A DNA stretch of 64,000 nucleotides, taken from the NCBI RefSeq assembly GCF_000252445.1, contig NC_017790.1:1966501-2030500 (forward strand). The letters run 5' to 3'. Below the pieces are notes generated by a model. The model did no database searches, had not been told where the DNA came from, and was given only the letters and a program-made list of their open reading frames with translations. A program made the position numbers and the translations under genes. Numbering within the stretch: the first letter of the stretch is position 1; each line of letters opens with the position of its first letter. The stretch comes from Deinococcus gobiensis I-0 (GTDB lineage: Bacteria; Deinococcota; Deinococci; Deinococcales; Deinococcaceae). Of the stretch, positions 30,194 through 43,415 are shown piece after piece.

Positions 30194-30784
30194 ATGAAGT
30201 TCACGGTCCTCTCGACCAGCCTCGACCCCGAGAGCCGCAGCGCGTGGATGGCCTCTCTGGCGGCGGCGCAGCTCGGGGCGCTGGGCCACGAGGTCACGCA
30301 CCTCGACCTGCGCGCCGATCCCCTGCCCCCCTTCGACAACGTGCAGGGGGCGGGCGGCTGCTACGATCACCCGGCCGCCGCGCGCTACCACGCGGCGATT
30401 GCCGGGGCCGACGGGATTTTCCTGGCCGCGCCGGTCTACAACTGGGGGCTGGGATCGGGGGCCAAGGCGCTCGTCGAGCTGACGGGCAGCAGCGACGAGG
30501 GACGCGGCCTGCACGGCGCGTGGTTCGACCAGCCGGTCACGTTCCTGATCTCCGGGGGGCTGGACCACGGCTACCTCAGCCACGGGGCCTTCGCCCTGGG
30601 CCTCATGTACGATTTCCGCTGCGTGGTCAACCCGCATTTCGTGTACGCGACCTCGGCCCACTGGGACGCGCCGGAGGTGCCGGGCGAGTGGCTCGCCGCG
30701 CGGCTCGCGCGCACCGTCGAGCGCGGCGTGGACCTCGCGGCGCGGCTGCGGGGCCGTGACTACCGCAGCGTGTGGGAGCTGTGA
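30194..30784 (+). CDS. NADPH-dependent FMN reductase family flavoprotein
   Basis: 196 residues of flavodoxin-like fold. The N-terminal phosphate-binding loop is [14 protein letters not shown], and [19 protein letters not shown] matches the family's P-x-Y-N-x-x-x-x-x-x-L-K stretch. It probably reduces FMN or quinones with NAD(P)H. ATG 30194 has TAGCCT 7 nt upstream (leaderless). Its stop overlaps the next gene's GTG (GTGA). Confidence 0.82.
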   Translation: MKFTVLSTSLDPESRSAWMASLAAAQLGALGHEVTHLDLRADPLPPFDNVQGAGGCYDHPAAARYHAAIAGADGIFLAAPVYNWGLGSGAKALVELTGSSDEGRGLHGAWFDQPVTFLISGGLDHGYLSHGAFALGLMYDFRCVVNPHFVYATSAHWDAPEVPGEWLAARLARTVERGVDLAARLRGRDYRSVWEL

Positions 30785-31542
30785 CCACGCCGCCCCCCAC
30801 GCCCCGCGCTCCGCTGCTGCCCCCCACCGAGCGGCCGCGCGTGGTGGCCGAGCACCCCGACTTCTACGTGATCCACAAGCCGGCGCTGTGGCTGACGCAC
30901 CCGGTGCGCGCCCGGGTGGACGTGCCCGACATCCTGACCTTCATGCGGCGCGAGACGGGCGAGCCGGACCTCGCGCCGCCCCACCGCCTCGACCGCGAGA
31001 CGAGCGGCACCCAGCTCCTGACCCGCGACGCCGACGCGGCCCGCCGGTTCTTCACGCTGTTCAAGACGCATCTGGTCGGCAAAACGTACCTCGCGCTGGT
31101 CCACGGAACCCCGGACTGGGAGCGCCGCACCCTCGACGCGCCGCTGGGCGACCTGGGGCTGGGTGGCGCCAACCGCATCGCCATCCGGCAGGCGGTGGTG
31201 CCGGACGGCCGGGCCGCCGTGACCGACTTCCGGGTGGTCGGGCGCCGCGCCGGGCACGCGCTGATCGAGGCGTATCCGCGCTCGGGGCGGCTGCACCAGA
31301 TCCGCGCGCACCTCGCGCACCTGGGGCTGCCGATGGTCGGGGACAAGATCTACGGCCGCGATCCGCAGGCCTTTCTCGACTTCATGGAGCACGGCCAGAC
31401 GCCCGAACTGACGGCGCGCCTGGGGCTGGCCCGGCAGGCGCTGCACGCCGCGCGCATCGCCTTTCCCTGGGACGGCGGGCAGGTGGCGGTCGCGGTGCCG
31501 CTCGCCCCGGACCTCCAGGCCTACTGGGACGCCCTGACATGA
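30781..31542 (+). CDS. RluA-family pseudouridine synthase
   Basis: 253 residues. The catalytic motif HRLDRETSG carries the essential Asp, followed by KTYLALVHG, and [25 protein letters not shown] near the end, all RluA-type. No S4 domain is present. The target (23S rRNA or tRNA) cannot be told. GTG 30781 overlaps the stop of the flavoprotein gene. Confidence 0.9.
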   Translation: MTTPPPTPRAPLLPPTERPRVVAEHPDFYVIHKPALWLTHPVRARVDVPDILTFMRRETGEPDLAPPHRLDRETSGTQLLTRDADAARRFFTLFKTHLVGKTYLALVHGTPDWERRTLDAPLGDLGLGGANRIAIRQAVVPDGRAAVTDFRVVGRRAGHALIEAYPRSGRLHQIRAHLAHLGLPMVGDKIYGRDPQAFLDFMEHGQTPELTARLGLARQALHAARIAFPWDGGQVAVAVPLAPDLQAYWDALT

Positions 31543-31577
31543 AGTTTTCCTGAAGTCGCGGCCTATACTCGCTCTAC

Positions 31578-32846
31578 ATGACTGCCACTTCCGCCGCTGC
31601 GCCGCCGCTCAGCCCCTGGGTCCTGTCCGCCTTCTGGTGCGGCAGCGCCTTCCAGTGGCTGGTGCTGCTGCTGATCCTGATGCCCGCCAACATCGTGCAG
31701 TTCGTCGGAGAAGCCCAGAAGGGCACGTACCTGGGCACGCTGACGGCCATCGGCGCGGTCATGGCGCTGGTCCTCCCGCCCCTCGTGGGCGCGCGCAGCG
31801 ACCGCAGCGGGCGGCGGCTGCCCTACCTGCGCCTGGGCGTGGGGATCAATCTCGCCGGGCTGGCGGTCATGGCGCTGGCGGTCACGCTGCTGGGCGGGCT
31901 GAGCGGCTTCTGGGTGTATGTCCTGGGTTTCCTGCTCGTGCAGTTCGGCAACAACTACGCCACCGCCCCCTACTCGGCCCTGATTCCCCAGCTCGTGCCC
32001 CCGGCGCAGCGCGGGCGCTACAGCGGCGTCATGGCGATGCTCCAGGCGGGGGGGCAGCTGCTGGGCGCGGTCGTCGCCCTGGTCGTCACGTTCCTGGCCC
32101 TGCCGCAGGCGGTGGCCTTCGTACTCGTGGCGGTCGCCCTGGTGGTTCCGGCAGTCGTCACCATGCGCGGCGTCCACGAAACGCCGCCCACACCCCAGGA
32201 GCGCCGGGACATGGCGGCCGCCCCGACGCTGTCCCTGCGGCAGCTGTTCGCCCACCAGCCCTTCTTGTGGGTGTTCGTGACGCGGCTGCTGTTCGCGCTC
32301 GGGCAGTACAGCGTGCAGCCCTTCTTGCAGTACTACGCGGCCGACGTGCTGGGCCAGCGCAACGCGGGCACGGCCACCAGCATCATGCTCGCCTGCATCA
32401 TCGTGGGCAGCATCGGTTCGGCCTTCCTGGGGGGACGGCTCAGCGACCGGCTGGGGCGAAAGCCGGTCATCTACGTGGCCGGGGGGACGATGGCGGCGGC
32501 CGCGCTGCTGCTGCTCATCGCACCCAATTTCGCGGTCGCGCTGGTGCTGGCCCTGCTGTTCGGCCTGGGCTTCGGGGCCTTCACCAGCGTGGACTGGGCA
32601 CTGGGCAGCGACGCCATGCCCAGCCGCAGCAGCTACGCCCGCGACATGGGCGTGTGGCATGTGGCCTTTACCGCGCCGCAGCTCAGCAGCGCGCCGCAGG
32701 GAGCCCTGCTCGACTGGGGCAACGCGCGCGGCGGCAACCTGGGCTACACCCTGGTTTTCGGCATCGCGGCACTGTTCTTCCTGCTGGGCGTGATCCTGGT
32801 GCGCCGCGTCCCCGAACAGGCCCACGCCCCGGCCACGCAAACCTGA
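31578..32846 (+). CDS. MFS transporter
   Basis: 422 residues with 12 predicted helices. MFS loop motifs are [15 protein letters not shown] after helix 2 and [15 protein letters not shown] after helix 8. The overall pattern resembles sugar/cation-type facilitators, but the substrate is not evident. The ATG is leaderless with TATACT 8 nt upstream. It stands alone between RluA and a stress-type flavoprotein. Confidence 0.8.
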   Translation: MTATSAAAPPLSPWVLSAFWCGSAFQWLVLLLILMPANIVQFVGEAQKGTYLGTLTAIGAVMALVLPPLVGARSDRSGRRLPYLRLGVGINLAGLAVMALAVTLLGGLSGFWVYVLGFLLVQFGNNYATAPYSALIPQLVPPAQRGRYSGVMAMLQAGGQLLGAVVALVVTFLALPQAVAFVLVAVALVVPAVVTMRGVHETPPTPQERRDMAAAPTLSLRQLFAHQPFLWVFVTRLLFALGQYSVQPFLQYYAADVLGQRNAGTATSIMLACIIVGSIGSAFLGGRLSDRLGRKPVIYVAGGTMAAAALLLLIAPNFAVALVLALLFGLGFGAFTSVDWALGSDAMPSRSSYARDMGVWHVAFTAPQLSSAPQGALLDWGNARGGNLGYTLVFGIAALFFLLGVILVRRVPEQAHAPATQT

Positions 32847-32927
32847 TCCTTAGTCAACCTGACGGCAACCTTTAGACGGTGGGCAGGCGCTCAAATGCCC
32901 GCCCCGCCGGGCCGCCATCCTCGCACC

Positions 32928-33419
32928 ATGAGCGAAGTGACCCACGAGGAAGCCGTCAAGACGATGGCCAAGATCATCAAGGACGTGAAGTTCGCCATGC
33001 TGACCACCCGCACGGCCGGCGGAGAACTGTACTCCCGCCCCATGACCACCCAGGAACGCGAGTTCGACGGTGACCTGTGGTTCATCGGTTCCAAGGACAG
33101 CGAGGCGGTGGCCGACATGCGCGAGCGCCCGCAGGTCAACGTGAGCTTCTCGCACCCCGACAAGAACAACTACGTCAGCGTGAGCGGCATGGCCGAACTC
33201 GTCGAGGACCGCGCCAAGCTCGACGACCTGTGGAGCGACTTCTACAAGGCCTATTTCGACGGCAAGGAAGACCCCAATATCCAGCTCATCAAGATTCACG
33301 CGCAGGGCGGCGAGTTCTGGGAAAGCAGCGGCAAGCTGGTGTCCTTCTTCAAGATGGCCCAGAGCGCCGTGACCGGAGCCAAGCCCGACATGGGCAAGAA
33401 CGACACCGTCAAGCTCTGA
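32928..33419 (+). CDS. Pyridoxamine 5'-phosphate oxidase-like general stress protein
   Basis: 163 residues of split-barrel flavin-binding fold, close to the general stress protein 26 group. Features: KFAMLTTRTAGGELYSRPM, DLWFIGSKDSEAVADM, VNVSFSHPDKNNYVSVSGMAELVED, and a C-terminal WESSGKLVSFFKMAQS. Such proteins bind FMN or F420-like cofactors and are induced by stress; the substrate is unknown. ATG 32928 is preferred over ATG 32895, since it begins just before the conserved helix. Confidence 0.82.
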   Translation: MSEVTHEEAVKTMAKIIKDVKFAMLTTRTAGGELYSRPMTTQEREFDGDLWFIGSKDSEAVADMRERPQVNVSFSHPDKNNYVSVSGMAELVEDRAKLDDLWSDFYKAYFDGKEDPNIQLIKIHAQGGEFWESSGKLVSFFKMAQSAVTGAKPDMGKNDTVKL

Positions 33420-33433
33420 GCGGCATTTCTCAG

Positions 33434-33476
33434 AACGAGAAGAGGAGGCTCTGCGGAGGGCCTCCCCTTCTCGTTT
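33434..33476. terminator. Bidirectional terminator before murA
   Basis: A 16-bp stem with one mismatch (33434-33449 against 33460-33475), flanked by A's on one side and T's on the other. It serves both the stress protein gene (plus) and murA (minus). Confidence 0.8.
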
Positions 33477-33526
33477 CTGGACGCGTAACGCAGGCCTGGT
33501 CTATCTCACCTGCACCGGTCGCCTTC

Positions 33527-34840
<1,314 letters not shown>

Positions 34841-35141
34841 GGCATTGGCTTCCTTTCAGCGTGTGGAGCGGGGGCACGCAGCCCGCCGGAGGGGTCTCCA
34901 GGCTGTCTCGGCGCATGTTACACACGTTGCTCACGGTGTGTCTAGCTGCAACTTGATGAGGGGCGGGGCGTGAGAAGGCGCTCAAGCTTTCTTCAGGCCG
35001 GCGGACGGTGGGACCACTGCCTCACCGCCTCAGTTTATTCAGGACAACGACACTCAGAGGTGCATGATGAGGCACTGACGCATCTGACGTGCTAGGCTGC
35101 GGGTCAAGAGACAGCGCCGCCCCGGCGCGCGAGGAGCGGCC
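34841..35141. other. Intergenic region upstream of murA and a ribbon-helix-helix-like gene
   Basis: 301 bp, no gene seen. It holds an inverted repeat ACACAC-N10-GTGTGT (34920-34941) in the murA promoter side and a TAGGCT -10 candidate (near 35094) about 45 nt upstream of the small plus-strand gene, which itself has a GAGGAG ribosome-binding site. Confidence 0.4.
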
Positions 35142-35366
<225 letters not shown>

Positions 35367-35399
35367 GCCTCCCGGGTCGGCGTGCGCGGGACCGGGGGT

Positions 35400-36347
35400 T
35401 CAGGGCTGCGAGGCGGCGAGCGCGCCCATCACCCGGCGCGCACCCAGATAACGCGGGGCCCAGTACCGGTCGGTCTGGAACTGATCGATGGCGACCTTGC
35501 CCTTGTAGCTGTTGGCGTTGGCCATGGTGCCGTCGCCGAGATAGATGCCCACGTGCGTGACGCGGCCCCGGCCCTCGGTGTCGAAGAACAGCAGGTCGCC
35601 GGCCTGGAGGTCGGCCATCTCGACCGCTACTCCGGCGCGGGCCTGATCGGCGCTCTGGCGGGGGAGCCGCACACCGAAGGGCGCGAACACCTGAAGCACG
35701 AAGCCGCTGCAATCCAACCCCGAGCGCGAGGAACCGCCGTACACGTAGGGCGTTCCCAGCAGCGCCAGCGCCATGTCGCGCCAGCTGCCCGAGGTGGGCA
35801 GAGGGGCCGGGGCCGCCGCGGTGGGCAGCGGCGTGGGGGCCATGTCGGCCACAGCGGCCACCGGAGCCGGAAGGGGCAGGGCCACGTTCAGGGCCAGCTG
35901 GGGCGCGGGCAGCGGCGCCGCTGCCTGCACCGACTTGCCGGTGTTGGGCAGCGGCACGCGCAGGCTCTGGCCGATTTCGAGCACCGCGCCTTCGCCCAGG
36001 CCGTTGGCGGTCATCAGGGCGGGAACGGTCACGCCGTAGCGGCGCGCGAGGCTGTAGAGGGTTTCGCCCGCCTGGACGGTATGCGGCGGCGTCTCGCGCA
36101 GGATCAACACCTGGCCCACACGCAGGGCCGGTCCCGGCAGGCCGTTCAGGGCCAGGAAGGTGTCCACGCTCAGGCCCGCGCGGCGGCTGATGGAGTAGGC
36201 GGTGTCGCCGGGCTGGACCGTGACGGTCTCGCGCGCCGGGGTGGCGGACAGGTCGGCGGGCGCCGTCTGAGCGCTGGCGACGGCTCCGCCGAGGGCGGCG
36301 GCGCACAGCAGGGTGCTCAGGGAACGGCGAAGAAGAAATTCAGGCAT
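35400..36347 (-). CDS. Secreted LysM-LysM-NlpC/P60 peptidoglycan hydrolase
   Basis: 315 residues. A signal peptide (cleavage after ASA near 26) is followed by two LysM domains (about 41-84 and 88-132), a Pro/Ala linker, and a C-terminal NlpC/P60 domain. Catalytic Cys is C213 in LDCSGFV, His is H265 in THVGIYL, and the third polar residue is probably an Asn (N277 or N279). It would cleave stem-peptide bonds during wall turnover. Two TGAAC/GTTCA dyads lie just upstream of the start. Confidence 0.92.
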   Translation of the reverse strand: MPEFLLRRSLSTLLCAAALGGAVASAQTAPADLSATPARETVTVQPGDTAYSISRRAGLSVDTFLALNGLPGPALRVGQVLILRETPPHTVQAGETLYSLARRYGVTVPALMTANGLGEGAVLEIGQSLRVPLPNTGKSVQAAAPLPAPQLALNVALPLPAPVAAVADMAPTPLPTAAAPAPLPTSGSWRDMALALLGTPYVYGGSSRSGLDCSGFVLQVFAPFGVRLPRQSADQARAGVAVEMADLQAGDLLFFDTEGRGRVTHVGIYLGDGTMANANSYKGKVAIDQFQTDRYWAPRYLGARRVMGALAASQP

Positions 36348-36381
36348 GAGTCCATCACTCGCAGGGGCGGGGATCTGGGCT

Positions 36382-36406
36382 TGAACTGAAGTTCATTGAA
36401 CGTTCA
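36382..36406. promoter_or_regulatory. Paired TGAAC/GTTCA inverted repeats upstream of the LysM-NlpC gene
   Basis: TGAAC-tgaa-GTTCA (36382-36395) is followed one base later by TGAACGTTCA (36397-36406). Both are perfect dyads, 35-60 nt upstream of the hydrolase ATG, and so likely operators. The first shares the GAAC-N4-GTTC core of Gram-positive LexA boxes. Confidence 0.5.
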
Positions 36407-36600
36407 GGCATTCTTGACCCGCGCAACGTAACACACACACACTTCGCTTGCCTACCCCTCATGATGATTTTCTGACCGTCGGGCGAGAAGGAGGCGGCCG
36501 AGAAACCGTCACTTTGCGTGTCCGTGTCCCCACTGGGCGCCTGTTCCTGGGGAAACCTTCAGGAACGGCTCATGCGCCGTGTCGGGCCTATGCTGCCTGC

Positions 36601-37917
36601 GTGTTAGGCAACTTCAACGGCTGGAGGTCACGGACCTTCAGCGCACTGCGGCATGCGCCGTACCGGCGGTACTGGGGGTCGCAGCTCCTGTCGCTCATCG
36701 GCTCGTGGATGCAGACCACTGCGCAGCAGTACCTCGTGCTGGAGCTGTCGGGCGGCAGCAGCGCGGCGCTGGGCTGGGTGACGGTCACGCAGTTCATGCC
36801 CACCTTGCTGCTCGCCCTGTTCGCAGGGGCGGTGGTGGACCGCGTGCCGCGGCGCCGGGTCCTGATGACGACGCAGATCGTGCTGCTCGCCTCGTCGGTG
36901 GTGCTGGCCGTGACCACGCAGCTCGGGACCGTCAGTCTGCCGCTGGTGATGGTCCTGGCCTTCATCAGCGGGACGGCCAACGCCTTCGACATGCCTGCCC
37001 GGCAGAGTATGGTCGTGGACTTCGTGCCGCGCAGCGACGTCCCCAACGCGGTGGCGCTGAACAGCCTGTCCTTCAACGTGAGCCGCACCATCGGACAGGC
37101 GCTGTTCGGGGTGGTCGCGGCGCTGGGCGTGGGCCTGCTGGCCGGGGGCGACGCCGACAACATCGCCCGGCTGGCCCTGCCCTTCTACCTCAACGTGGCG
37201 TCCTTCTTCGCGGTGCTGACCGTGCTGGCGACCCTGCCCTTCCCGGCGCGCGACGTGGGGCCGCGCGGCAGCATGATGGAGGACGTGCGCGAGGGCGTGC
37301 GCTACGTCCGGGCGACCCCGGCGGTGCGCAACGTGATGCTGCTGGTCGGCGCGCTGAGCCTGACCGTCATCAACTTCAACATCATCATTCCCTACTATGC
37401 CCGCGTGGTTTTCGCGGCGCGCGAGGCCGAATTCGGGCTGCTCTCGGCGGCCTTCGGGGTGGGGGCCATCGCGGGGGCGCTGTGGCAGGCGAGCAAACCC
37501 AACCCGCTGCGCAATCTGCGCCTGGGCGGCGTGATTCTGCTGGTGAGCACCGTCCTGCTGGCCTTCACGCCCGGACCGGCACTGGCCGCCCCCATCTTCG
37601 CCGTGTGCGGCTTCGGCATGCTCTCGCTGCTGGTGAGCGCCAACAGCACCGTGCAGCTCACCATCCCAGACCATCTGCGAGGACGCGTCATGAGCCTGTA
37701 TTCCTTCGTGCTGATCGGCATGGGCCCGCCCGGCGCGCTGATCTCCAGCCGCCTGATCGACCGCGCCGGATGGCTGGGGCCACGCTGGGGCCTGGTGGTG
37801 CTGGCCGGGCTGGGCGCACTGGCCCTGCTGCTGCTGTGGCGACGGCTGCCGCGCGAGCTGACCCCGCCGCAGGAACGCCCCGTCTCCGGCCAGCCCACGC
37901 AGGTGAACCAGGGCTGA
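36601..37917 (+). CDS. MFS transporter, EntS-like
   Basis: 438 residues from a GTG with TATGCT 6 nt upstream (leaderless). It resembles the enterobactin-exporter-like MFS group: RHAPYRRYWGSQLLSLIGSWMQTTAQQYLVLEL at the start, GAVVDRVPRRRVLM, the FISGTANAFDMPARQSMVVDFVP stretch and NSLSFNVSRTIGQALFG. The substrate is unknown, with siderophore or drug export the common roles. An ATG at 36448 would add 51 residues of non-conserved sequence. Confidence 0.85.
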   Translation: MLGNFNGWRSRTFSALRHAPYRRYWGSQLLSLIGSWMQTTAQQYLVLELSGGSSAALGWVTVTQFMPTLLLALFAGAVVDRVPRRRVLMTTQIVLLASSVVLAVTTQLGTVSLPLVMVLAFISGTANAFDMPARQSMVVDFVPRSDVPNAVALNSLSFNVSRTIGQALFGVVAALGVGLLAGGDADNIARLALPFYLNVASFFAVLTVLATLPFPARDVGPRGSMMEDVREGVRYVRATPAVRNVMLLVGALSLTVINFNIIIPYYARVVFAAREAEFGLLSAAFGVGAIAGALWQASKPNPLRNLRLGGVILLVSTVLLAFTPGPALAAPIFAVCGFGMLSLLVSANSTVQLTIPDHLRGRVMSLYSFVLIGMGPPGALISSRLIDRAGWLGPRWGLVVLAGLGALALLLLWRRLPRELTPPQERPVSGQPTQVNQG

Positions 37918-38012
37918 GGAGAGCCTGAGCCGACGCCCGGCCGGGCCAGAGCCGACGCAGAGCCGGCATTTATTTTCATTCTGGCCTTAGCGCCGCGCCC
38001 GAGCATCGCGCC

Positions 38013-39191
38013 ATGACGAGTGTGCCCGGTTCTCCCCTGCCTGTGGCCCGGCCGCCTGGAGACGGAGCCGCCGCGGCGATCCCCCTGGCCGCCGCCCCCG
38101 GCAGCGCCGTCCGCGCGCCCCGCCTGACCGCCCTCGACGCCTGGCGGGGCCTGACGGTCCTGCTGATGCTGCTGGTCAACAACGTGTCGCTGGGCAACTC
38201 GACGCCCGCGCAGCTCGTCCATGCGGACTTCGGCGGCCTGACGCTGACCGACCTCGTCTTTCCCTGGTTCCTGTTCTGCGCGGGGGCAGCGCTGCCCTTC
38301 TCGAACGCCGCCATGACGCGCGCGGGCGTGACCGGCGCGGCGCGCGTCCGGCGGCTGCTCACGCGCGCCGCGCTGCTGTATCTCGTCGGCGCGTTCCTGA
38401 CGAGCGTGACGCTGCACGCCTTCTCGCTGGGACTGGGCGTCTTGCAGCTCATCGCACTCGCCACCCTGGGGGCGTCGCTGCTCGCGCCGCTGCGGGGGCG
38501 GTATCAGGCGGGGGTGGCCGCCGCGCTGCTGCTGGCCTACGCCCTGTTCCTGAACTACGCGCCCCACGGCGCGGGCACCGGCCTGCTCGACGAGACGCAC
38601 AACCCCGTGCAGGCGGTCAACGACGCGCTGCTCTCGCCGCTGGGCCTGCGCGGCCTGATCTCGGTCGTGCCGACCACGGCGCTCGTGCTGCTGGGCGCGC
38701 TGGCGGCCCGGCCCCTGCAACAGCGTTCGGCGCGCGCGCCCCAGATGCTGCTGGGCCTGGGCGCCCTGCTAAGCGTGGTGGGCTTCGGCTGGGCGGCGCT
38801 GGGCGGCCTGCCCTTCAGCAAGGCGCTGTGGACCCCGCCCTACGTGCTCTACAGCGCCGGGCTCGCCACGCTGGGCATCCTGGCCTTCTGGCTGCTCGCC
38901 GACTCGGGGCGTGTGGCCTGGGGGCCCCGCCTGCTCGCGCCGCTGACCATTCCGGGGCGCAACGCCCTTGCCGGATACGTGCTGCCCATCCTGTTCAAGG
39001 TCTGGGTGTTGCAGGAATGGACCGTGACCTGGGCCGGGCAGGCGCAGCCGATGGGCACGGCGCTGCTCAGGATGGCGCGCGGAGCCTTCGGGGCGCTGGC
39101 GGGCGGCTGGGTCTACACCCTGGGCTACGTCCTCGCCGCGTGGCTGGGCCTCGCCTGGATGGCCCGCCGGGGCCTGATCTGGAAGCTGTGA
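38013..39191 (+). CDS. DUF5009/HGSNAT-like membrane acyltransferase
   Basis: 392-residue polytopic protein. The start of the membrane domain, [21 protein letters not shown], then [23 protein letters not shown], is typical of heparan-alpha-glucosaminide N-acetyltransferase-like (YeiB/NagX) proteins. It carries the conserved Asp-x-x-Arg-Gly at the N-terminus and about ten helices. It may acetylate amino sugars of the envelope. The substrate is inferred from the family only. It is followed by a secreted protein gene 67 bp downstream. Confidence 0.78.
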   Translation: MTSVPGSPLPVARPPGDGAAAAIPLAAAPGSAVRAPRLTALDAWRGLTVLLMLLVNNVSLGNSTPAQLVHADFGGLTLTDLVFPWFLFCAGAALPFSNAAMTRAGVTGAARVRRLLTRAALLYLVGAFLTSVTLHAFSLGLGVLQLIALATLGASLLAPLRGRYQAGVAAALLLAYALFLNYAPHGAGTGLLDETHNPVQAVNDALLSPLGLRGLISVVPTTALVLLGALAARPLQQRSARAPQMLLGLGALLSVVGFGWAALGGLPFSKALWTPPYVLYSAGLATLGILAFWLLADSGRVAWGPRLLAPLTIPGRNALAGYVLPILFKVWVLQEWTVTWAGQAQPMGTALLRMARGAFGALAGGWVYTLGYVLAAWLGLAWMARRGLIWKL

Positions 39192-39258
39192 GTCCAGTTC
39201 CGTGCCCGGCGCCGGCCCCATTTCGCCCCTCCCCCTTTTCCATCTTCCGGAGTCTGCC

Positions 39259-40299
39259 ATGTACCGACCCCTCCTGACGGCCCTCGTTCCCGCACTGCTG
39301 ACGCTGGGTACGCCTGCCCACGCCGCCTCTGCCCCCGCTCCGGCCGACCTGCGTTACGGCGGTACCAACTTCGGCGCGCTGGCCGCCGAGTCCTACAAAC
39401 TGGCGGGTCTGGACGGCCAGTTCACCGACTGGCTCAATGCCGCCTACCAGAAGGCCGGGTTGCCGCTGGCCGGGGGCAAGACCCTGACCGCAGGCCTCGA
39501 CGCCCGCCGGGCCGCCCTGAGTGCCGCCAGGGGCGCAGAGAAGGACCGCCTGGCCCGCGAGACGGCCACCTGGGCGCACACATTCATCAAAAAGGTCGTG
39601 CCGAAATTCAGCCTGGAGCGTGGCTACGAGTTCGCCAGCATCCCCAAGACCGGCGAGCGTCAGTGCCTCCTCCAGAGCACCATCATCGCGGGACTGCTCC
39701 AGCGCGCAGGTCTGGACGCCGGGCTGGTCATGGTCTGGAAGAGTCAGAGCGGCCAGGAGAGCAATCTGGGCCACGTGACCAGCGTGCTGCGCCTGCCGGG
39801 CGGCTCGGGCGACCTGGAGGTGGACGCCAGCGAACCCGACCCCACCGCCACCCACAGTGGCCTGCTGGCCTGGGTGGGCGGCGGCTACCGGTTCGTGGAG
39901 GCGAAATTCGGGCAGAACAACCTCATCACCGGCTACGGCCGCAGCGACGGCCAGGGGACGGTCAAACCGGCTGCCCTGACCTTCCTGAGCCTGAACTACG
40001 TGCGCTCGCAGTTCGACTATTACCGGGGCGAACGCGCGACCGGCGGCGTGCTGGGCACCGGCACCGGCAAGGCCACGGCGGCCGGGCTGGCGAGCAGCGA
40101 GCGCTTCCTGCGCCGGGCGCTGCGCGAGGAACCGGCCAACGCCCTGGCCGCCAGCGTCCTGGGCAACGTGCTGCGCAAGCAGGGCAAGGACGACGAGGCC
40201 CGCACCCAGTTCCGGGCCGCCGGGCGGCTCTACGCGGCCCAGGGCCGGACCCCGGCGGGCGTACAGGCCAACGTGAGCTGGGCCGGCGGCGCCAACTGA
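39259..40299 (+). CDS. Secreted protein with transglutaminase-like core and TPR-like tail
   Basis: 346 residues with an N-terminal signal peptide ending near AHA (about 22). The middle has [23 protein letters not shown], then [10 protein letters not shown] and LEVDASEP, the Cys, His and Asp order of bacterial transglutaminase-like cysteine peptidases. The last 80 residues form a helical repeat resembling a TPR. The target is unknown; such proteins often cleave or cross-link envelope proteins. ATG 39259 directly precedes the signal peptide. Confidence 0.62.
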   Translation: MYRPLLTALVPALLTLGTPAHAASAPAPADLRYGGTNFGALAAESYKLAGLDGQFTDWLNAAYQKAGLPLAGGKTLTAGLDARRAALSAARGAEKDRLARETATWAHTFIKKVVPKFSLERGYEFASIPKTGERQCLLQSTIIAGLLQRAGLDAGLVMVWKSQSGQESNLGHVTSVLRLPGGSGDLEVDASEPDPTATHSGLLAWVGGGYRFVEAKFGQNNLITGYGRSDGQGTVKPAALTFLSLNYVRSQFDYYRGERATGGVLGTGTGKATAAGLASSERFLRRALREEPANALAASVLGNVLRKQGKDDEARTQFRAAGRLYAAQGRTPAGVQANVSWAGGAN

Positions 40300-40431
40300 G
40301 GCGCGGGCCCCGCCTCCGCCGCCGCGACTTTCTGCGACGATACCCCAGGTGACCGGGCGGGCCTCCAGGCCCCCAGCCCGGCCCTGCCGCACGCTGCCCT
40401 TGATTCTCTCCCGCTCAGACAGGACCGATCC

Positions 40432-41697
<1,266 letters not shown>

Positions 41698-41809
41698 AAG
41701 GAGTGGAGGGCGTGGAGCATGGTCGTCTCCACCTCGGCTCTTCCCGGCAGGGCTGACCGGTCCGTCTTCTCCCGCTTCCTCTTTCCCGCCGCCCACCGCC
41801 TGCCCTCCG

Positions 41810-42523
41810 CTACACCCCCGTCGCCACGACCGCCCCCAGCATCGCCAGCGGGGCGGTTTCGGCGCGCAGGATGCGGGGGCCGAGGGTCACGGGCACCGCG
41901 CCGCGCGCGAGCAGCCCGGCGATCTCGGTGTCCGAGAAACCGCCCTCGGGGCCGGACAGGACGGTCAGGGGCGCGGCCCAGTCGAGCAGGTCGGGCAGCC
42001 GGGCCTCGGCGCCGGGATGGGCCACCACCAGCCGGCCCTCCCAGGTCAGGCGGGCCAGGGGTAGGGGCCCGAGAACCTCCGGCACGACGCGGCGGCGGGA
42101 CTGGCGGGCGGCCTCCTCGGCGACGCGGCGCAGGCGCACGAGCTTCTGCGCGCCGATCTCGCGGGCGTCGGCGTGCGCGGTCACGAGCAGCTGCACGCGC
42201 GCCACACCCAGTTCGGTCGCCGCACGCACCACGTCCGCGAGCTTGTCGCCCTTGAGGAGCGCGATGGCCAGCGTCACCGGCTGCGGAGTCTCGCGGCCCA
42301 GATCGGCGGCCCCGGCGTCCGGCCCGGCGGTGAGGTCGAGGGTCAGGACCGCCCGCCCCTCTTCCAGTTCGGCGATCTCTGCGGGCGCCTCGCCCCCCTG
42401 ACCGTCGAAGGCCTGCACCCGGTCGCCGGGACGCAGCCGCATGACCTGGAGGTGCCGGACCTCCTGCGGCCCCAGCACCAGCCGCGCCGCCAGTTCGGGC
42501 ACGCGCACGCGGTGGATGCTCAC
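41810..42523 (-). CDS. rsmE: 16S rRNA m3U1498 methyltransferase RsmE
   Basis: 237 residues. The N-terminal PUA-like domain begins [10 protein letters not shown]; the SPOUT fold follows with [48 protein letters not shown] and [16 protein letters not shown]. It methylates 16S rRNA U1498 using SAM. Its ATG overlaps the prmA stop by 4 nt, and the prmA-rsmE order is widely conserved. Confidence 0.95.
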   Translation of the reverse strand: MSIHRVRVPELAARLVLGPQEVRHLQVMRLRPGDRVQAFDGQGGEAPAEIAELEEGRAVLTLDLTAGPDAGAADLGRETPQPVTLAIALLKGDKLADVVRAATELGVARVQLLVTAHADAREIGAQKLVRLRRVAEEAARQSRRRVVPEVLGPLPLARLTWEGRLVVAHPGAEARLPDLLDWAAPLTVLSGPEGGFSDTEIAGLLARGAVPVTLGPRILRAETAPLAMLGAVVATGV

Positions 42524-43335
42524 GGCTCCTCGCCCCGCCGCGCCGTGACGAGCGCCCAGTCGCCGTCCTCACGCACCGTCACGCCGGTAAAGCCTTCCCG
42601 GTCCAGCGCCGCGCGCACGAGGTCCAGCTTGCCGGTCAGGATGCCGGTCAGGACCAGGGGGCCGCCGGGAACGAGGTGCGCGGCATACTCGCCCGCCAGC
42701 AGGTCATGCAGTTCGGCATACAGGTTGGCGACCACCACGCCGAAGGGCGCCTCTTCCAGCTCGGGCAGGTCGCCCAGGCCCAGGGTGCCTTCCTCGAAGC
42801 GGGCCTGCGCCGGGGCCACCCCGTTGATCTCCGCGTTCTCGCGCGCGATGGGGATGGTGATGGGGTCGATGTCCACCCCCAGCGCGAAGCCGGCCCCCAG
42901 CAGCGCCGCCGCGATGGCGAGCACGCCGCTGCCGGTGCCCACGTCCAGCACCCGCACCCCGGCGAGGTCCAGTTCGCTCAGGGCCTCGGTCGCCATGCGC
43001 GTCGTGGCATGGTGCCCGGTTCCGAAGGCCATGCCCGGCTCGATGATCAAGGGGCGCGTGCCCTCCTCGGCCTCGCCCGCGTGCCACGGGGCCACGATGG
43101 TCAGGCGACCGGCGCGGACCGGGCGCAGGGTCCGGCGGAACTCGGCCTGCCAGTCCTGCTCGGCCTCCTCGGTCCAGTCGCCGTCGGCGATCTCGGGGGG
43201 CAGCGCCGTGCGGGCGCCGAAATACGCGCGGATGTGACCGGCGCGCTCTTCCAGGCCGGTCGCGCCGGCCTCCCACAACAGGTCAAGGTGGGCTTCTCTC
43301 GTGTCGAACGTGCCCGGCAGGCGGTAGACCAGCAT
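42520..43335 (-). CDS. prmA: Ribosomal protein L11 methyltransferase
   Basis: 271 residues. A substrate-recognition N-terminus (about 1-80) is joined to a Rossmann SAM domain: [31 protein letters not shown] (motif I), [19 protein letters not shown], and [10 protein letters not shown] (NLxxxP/A-type motif IV). It trimethylates L11. The ATG has TACACT 9 nt upstream on the minus strand. It is first in an operon with rsmE and divergent from proC. Confidence 0.95.
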   Translation of the reverse strand: MLVYRLPGTFDTREAHLDLLWEAGATGLEERAGHIRAYFGARTALPPEIADGDWTEEAEQDWQAEFRRTLRPVRAGRLTIVAPWHAGEAEEGTRPLIIEPGMAFGTGHHATTRMATEALSELDLAGVRVLDVGTGSGVLAIAAALLGAGFALGVDIDPITIPIARENAEINGVAPAQARFEEGTLGLGDLPELEEAPFGVVVANLYAELHDLLAGEYAAHLVPGGPLVLTGILTGKLDLVRAALDREGFTGVTVREDGDWALVTARRGEEP

Positions 43336-43415
43336 ATCGGGCGCAGTGTAATACGGATGGGCGGCGCAGACAGGCCGCGCCGGTGGCGCCCGCCCCCCTC
43401 CCTATACTGCCGGGC

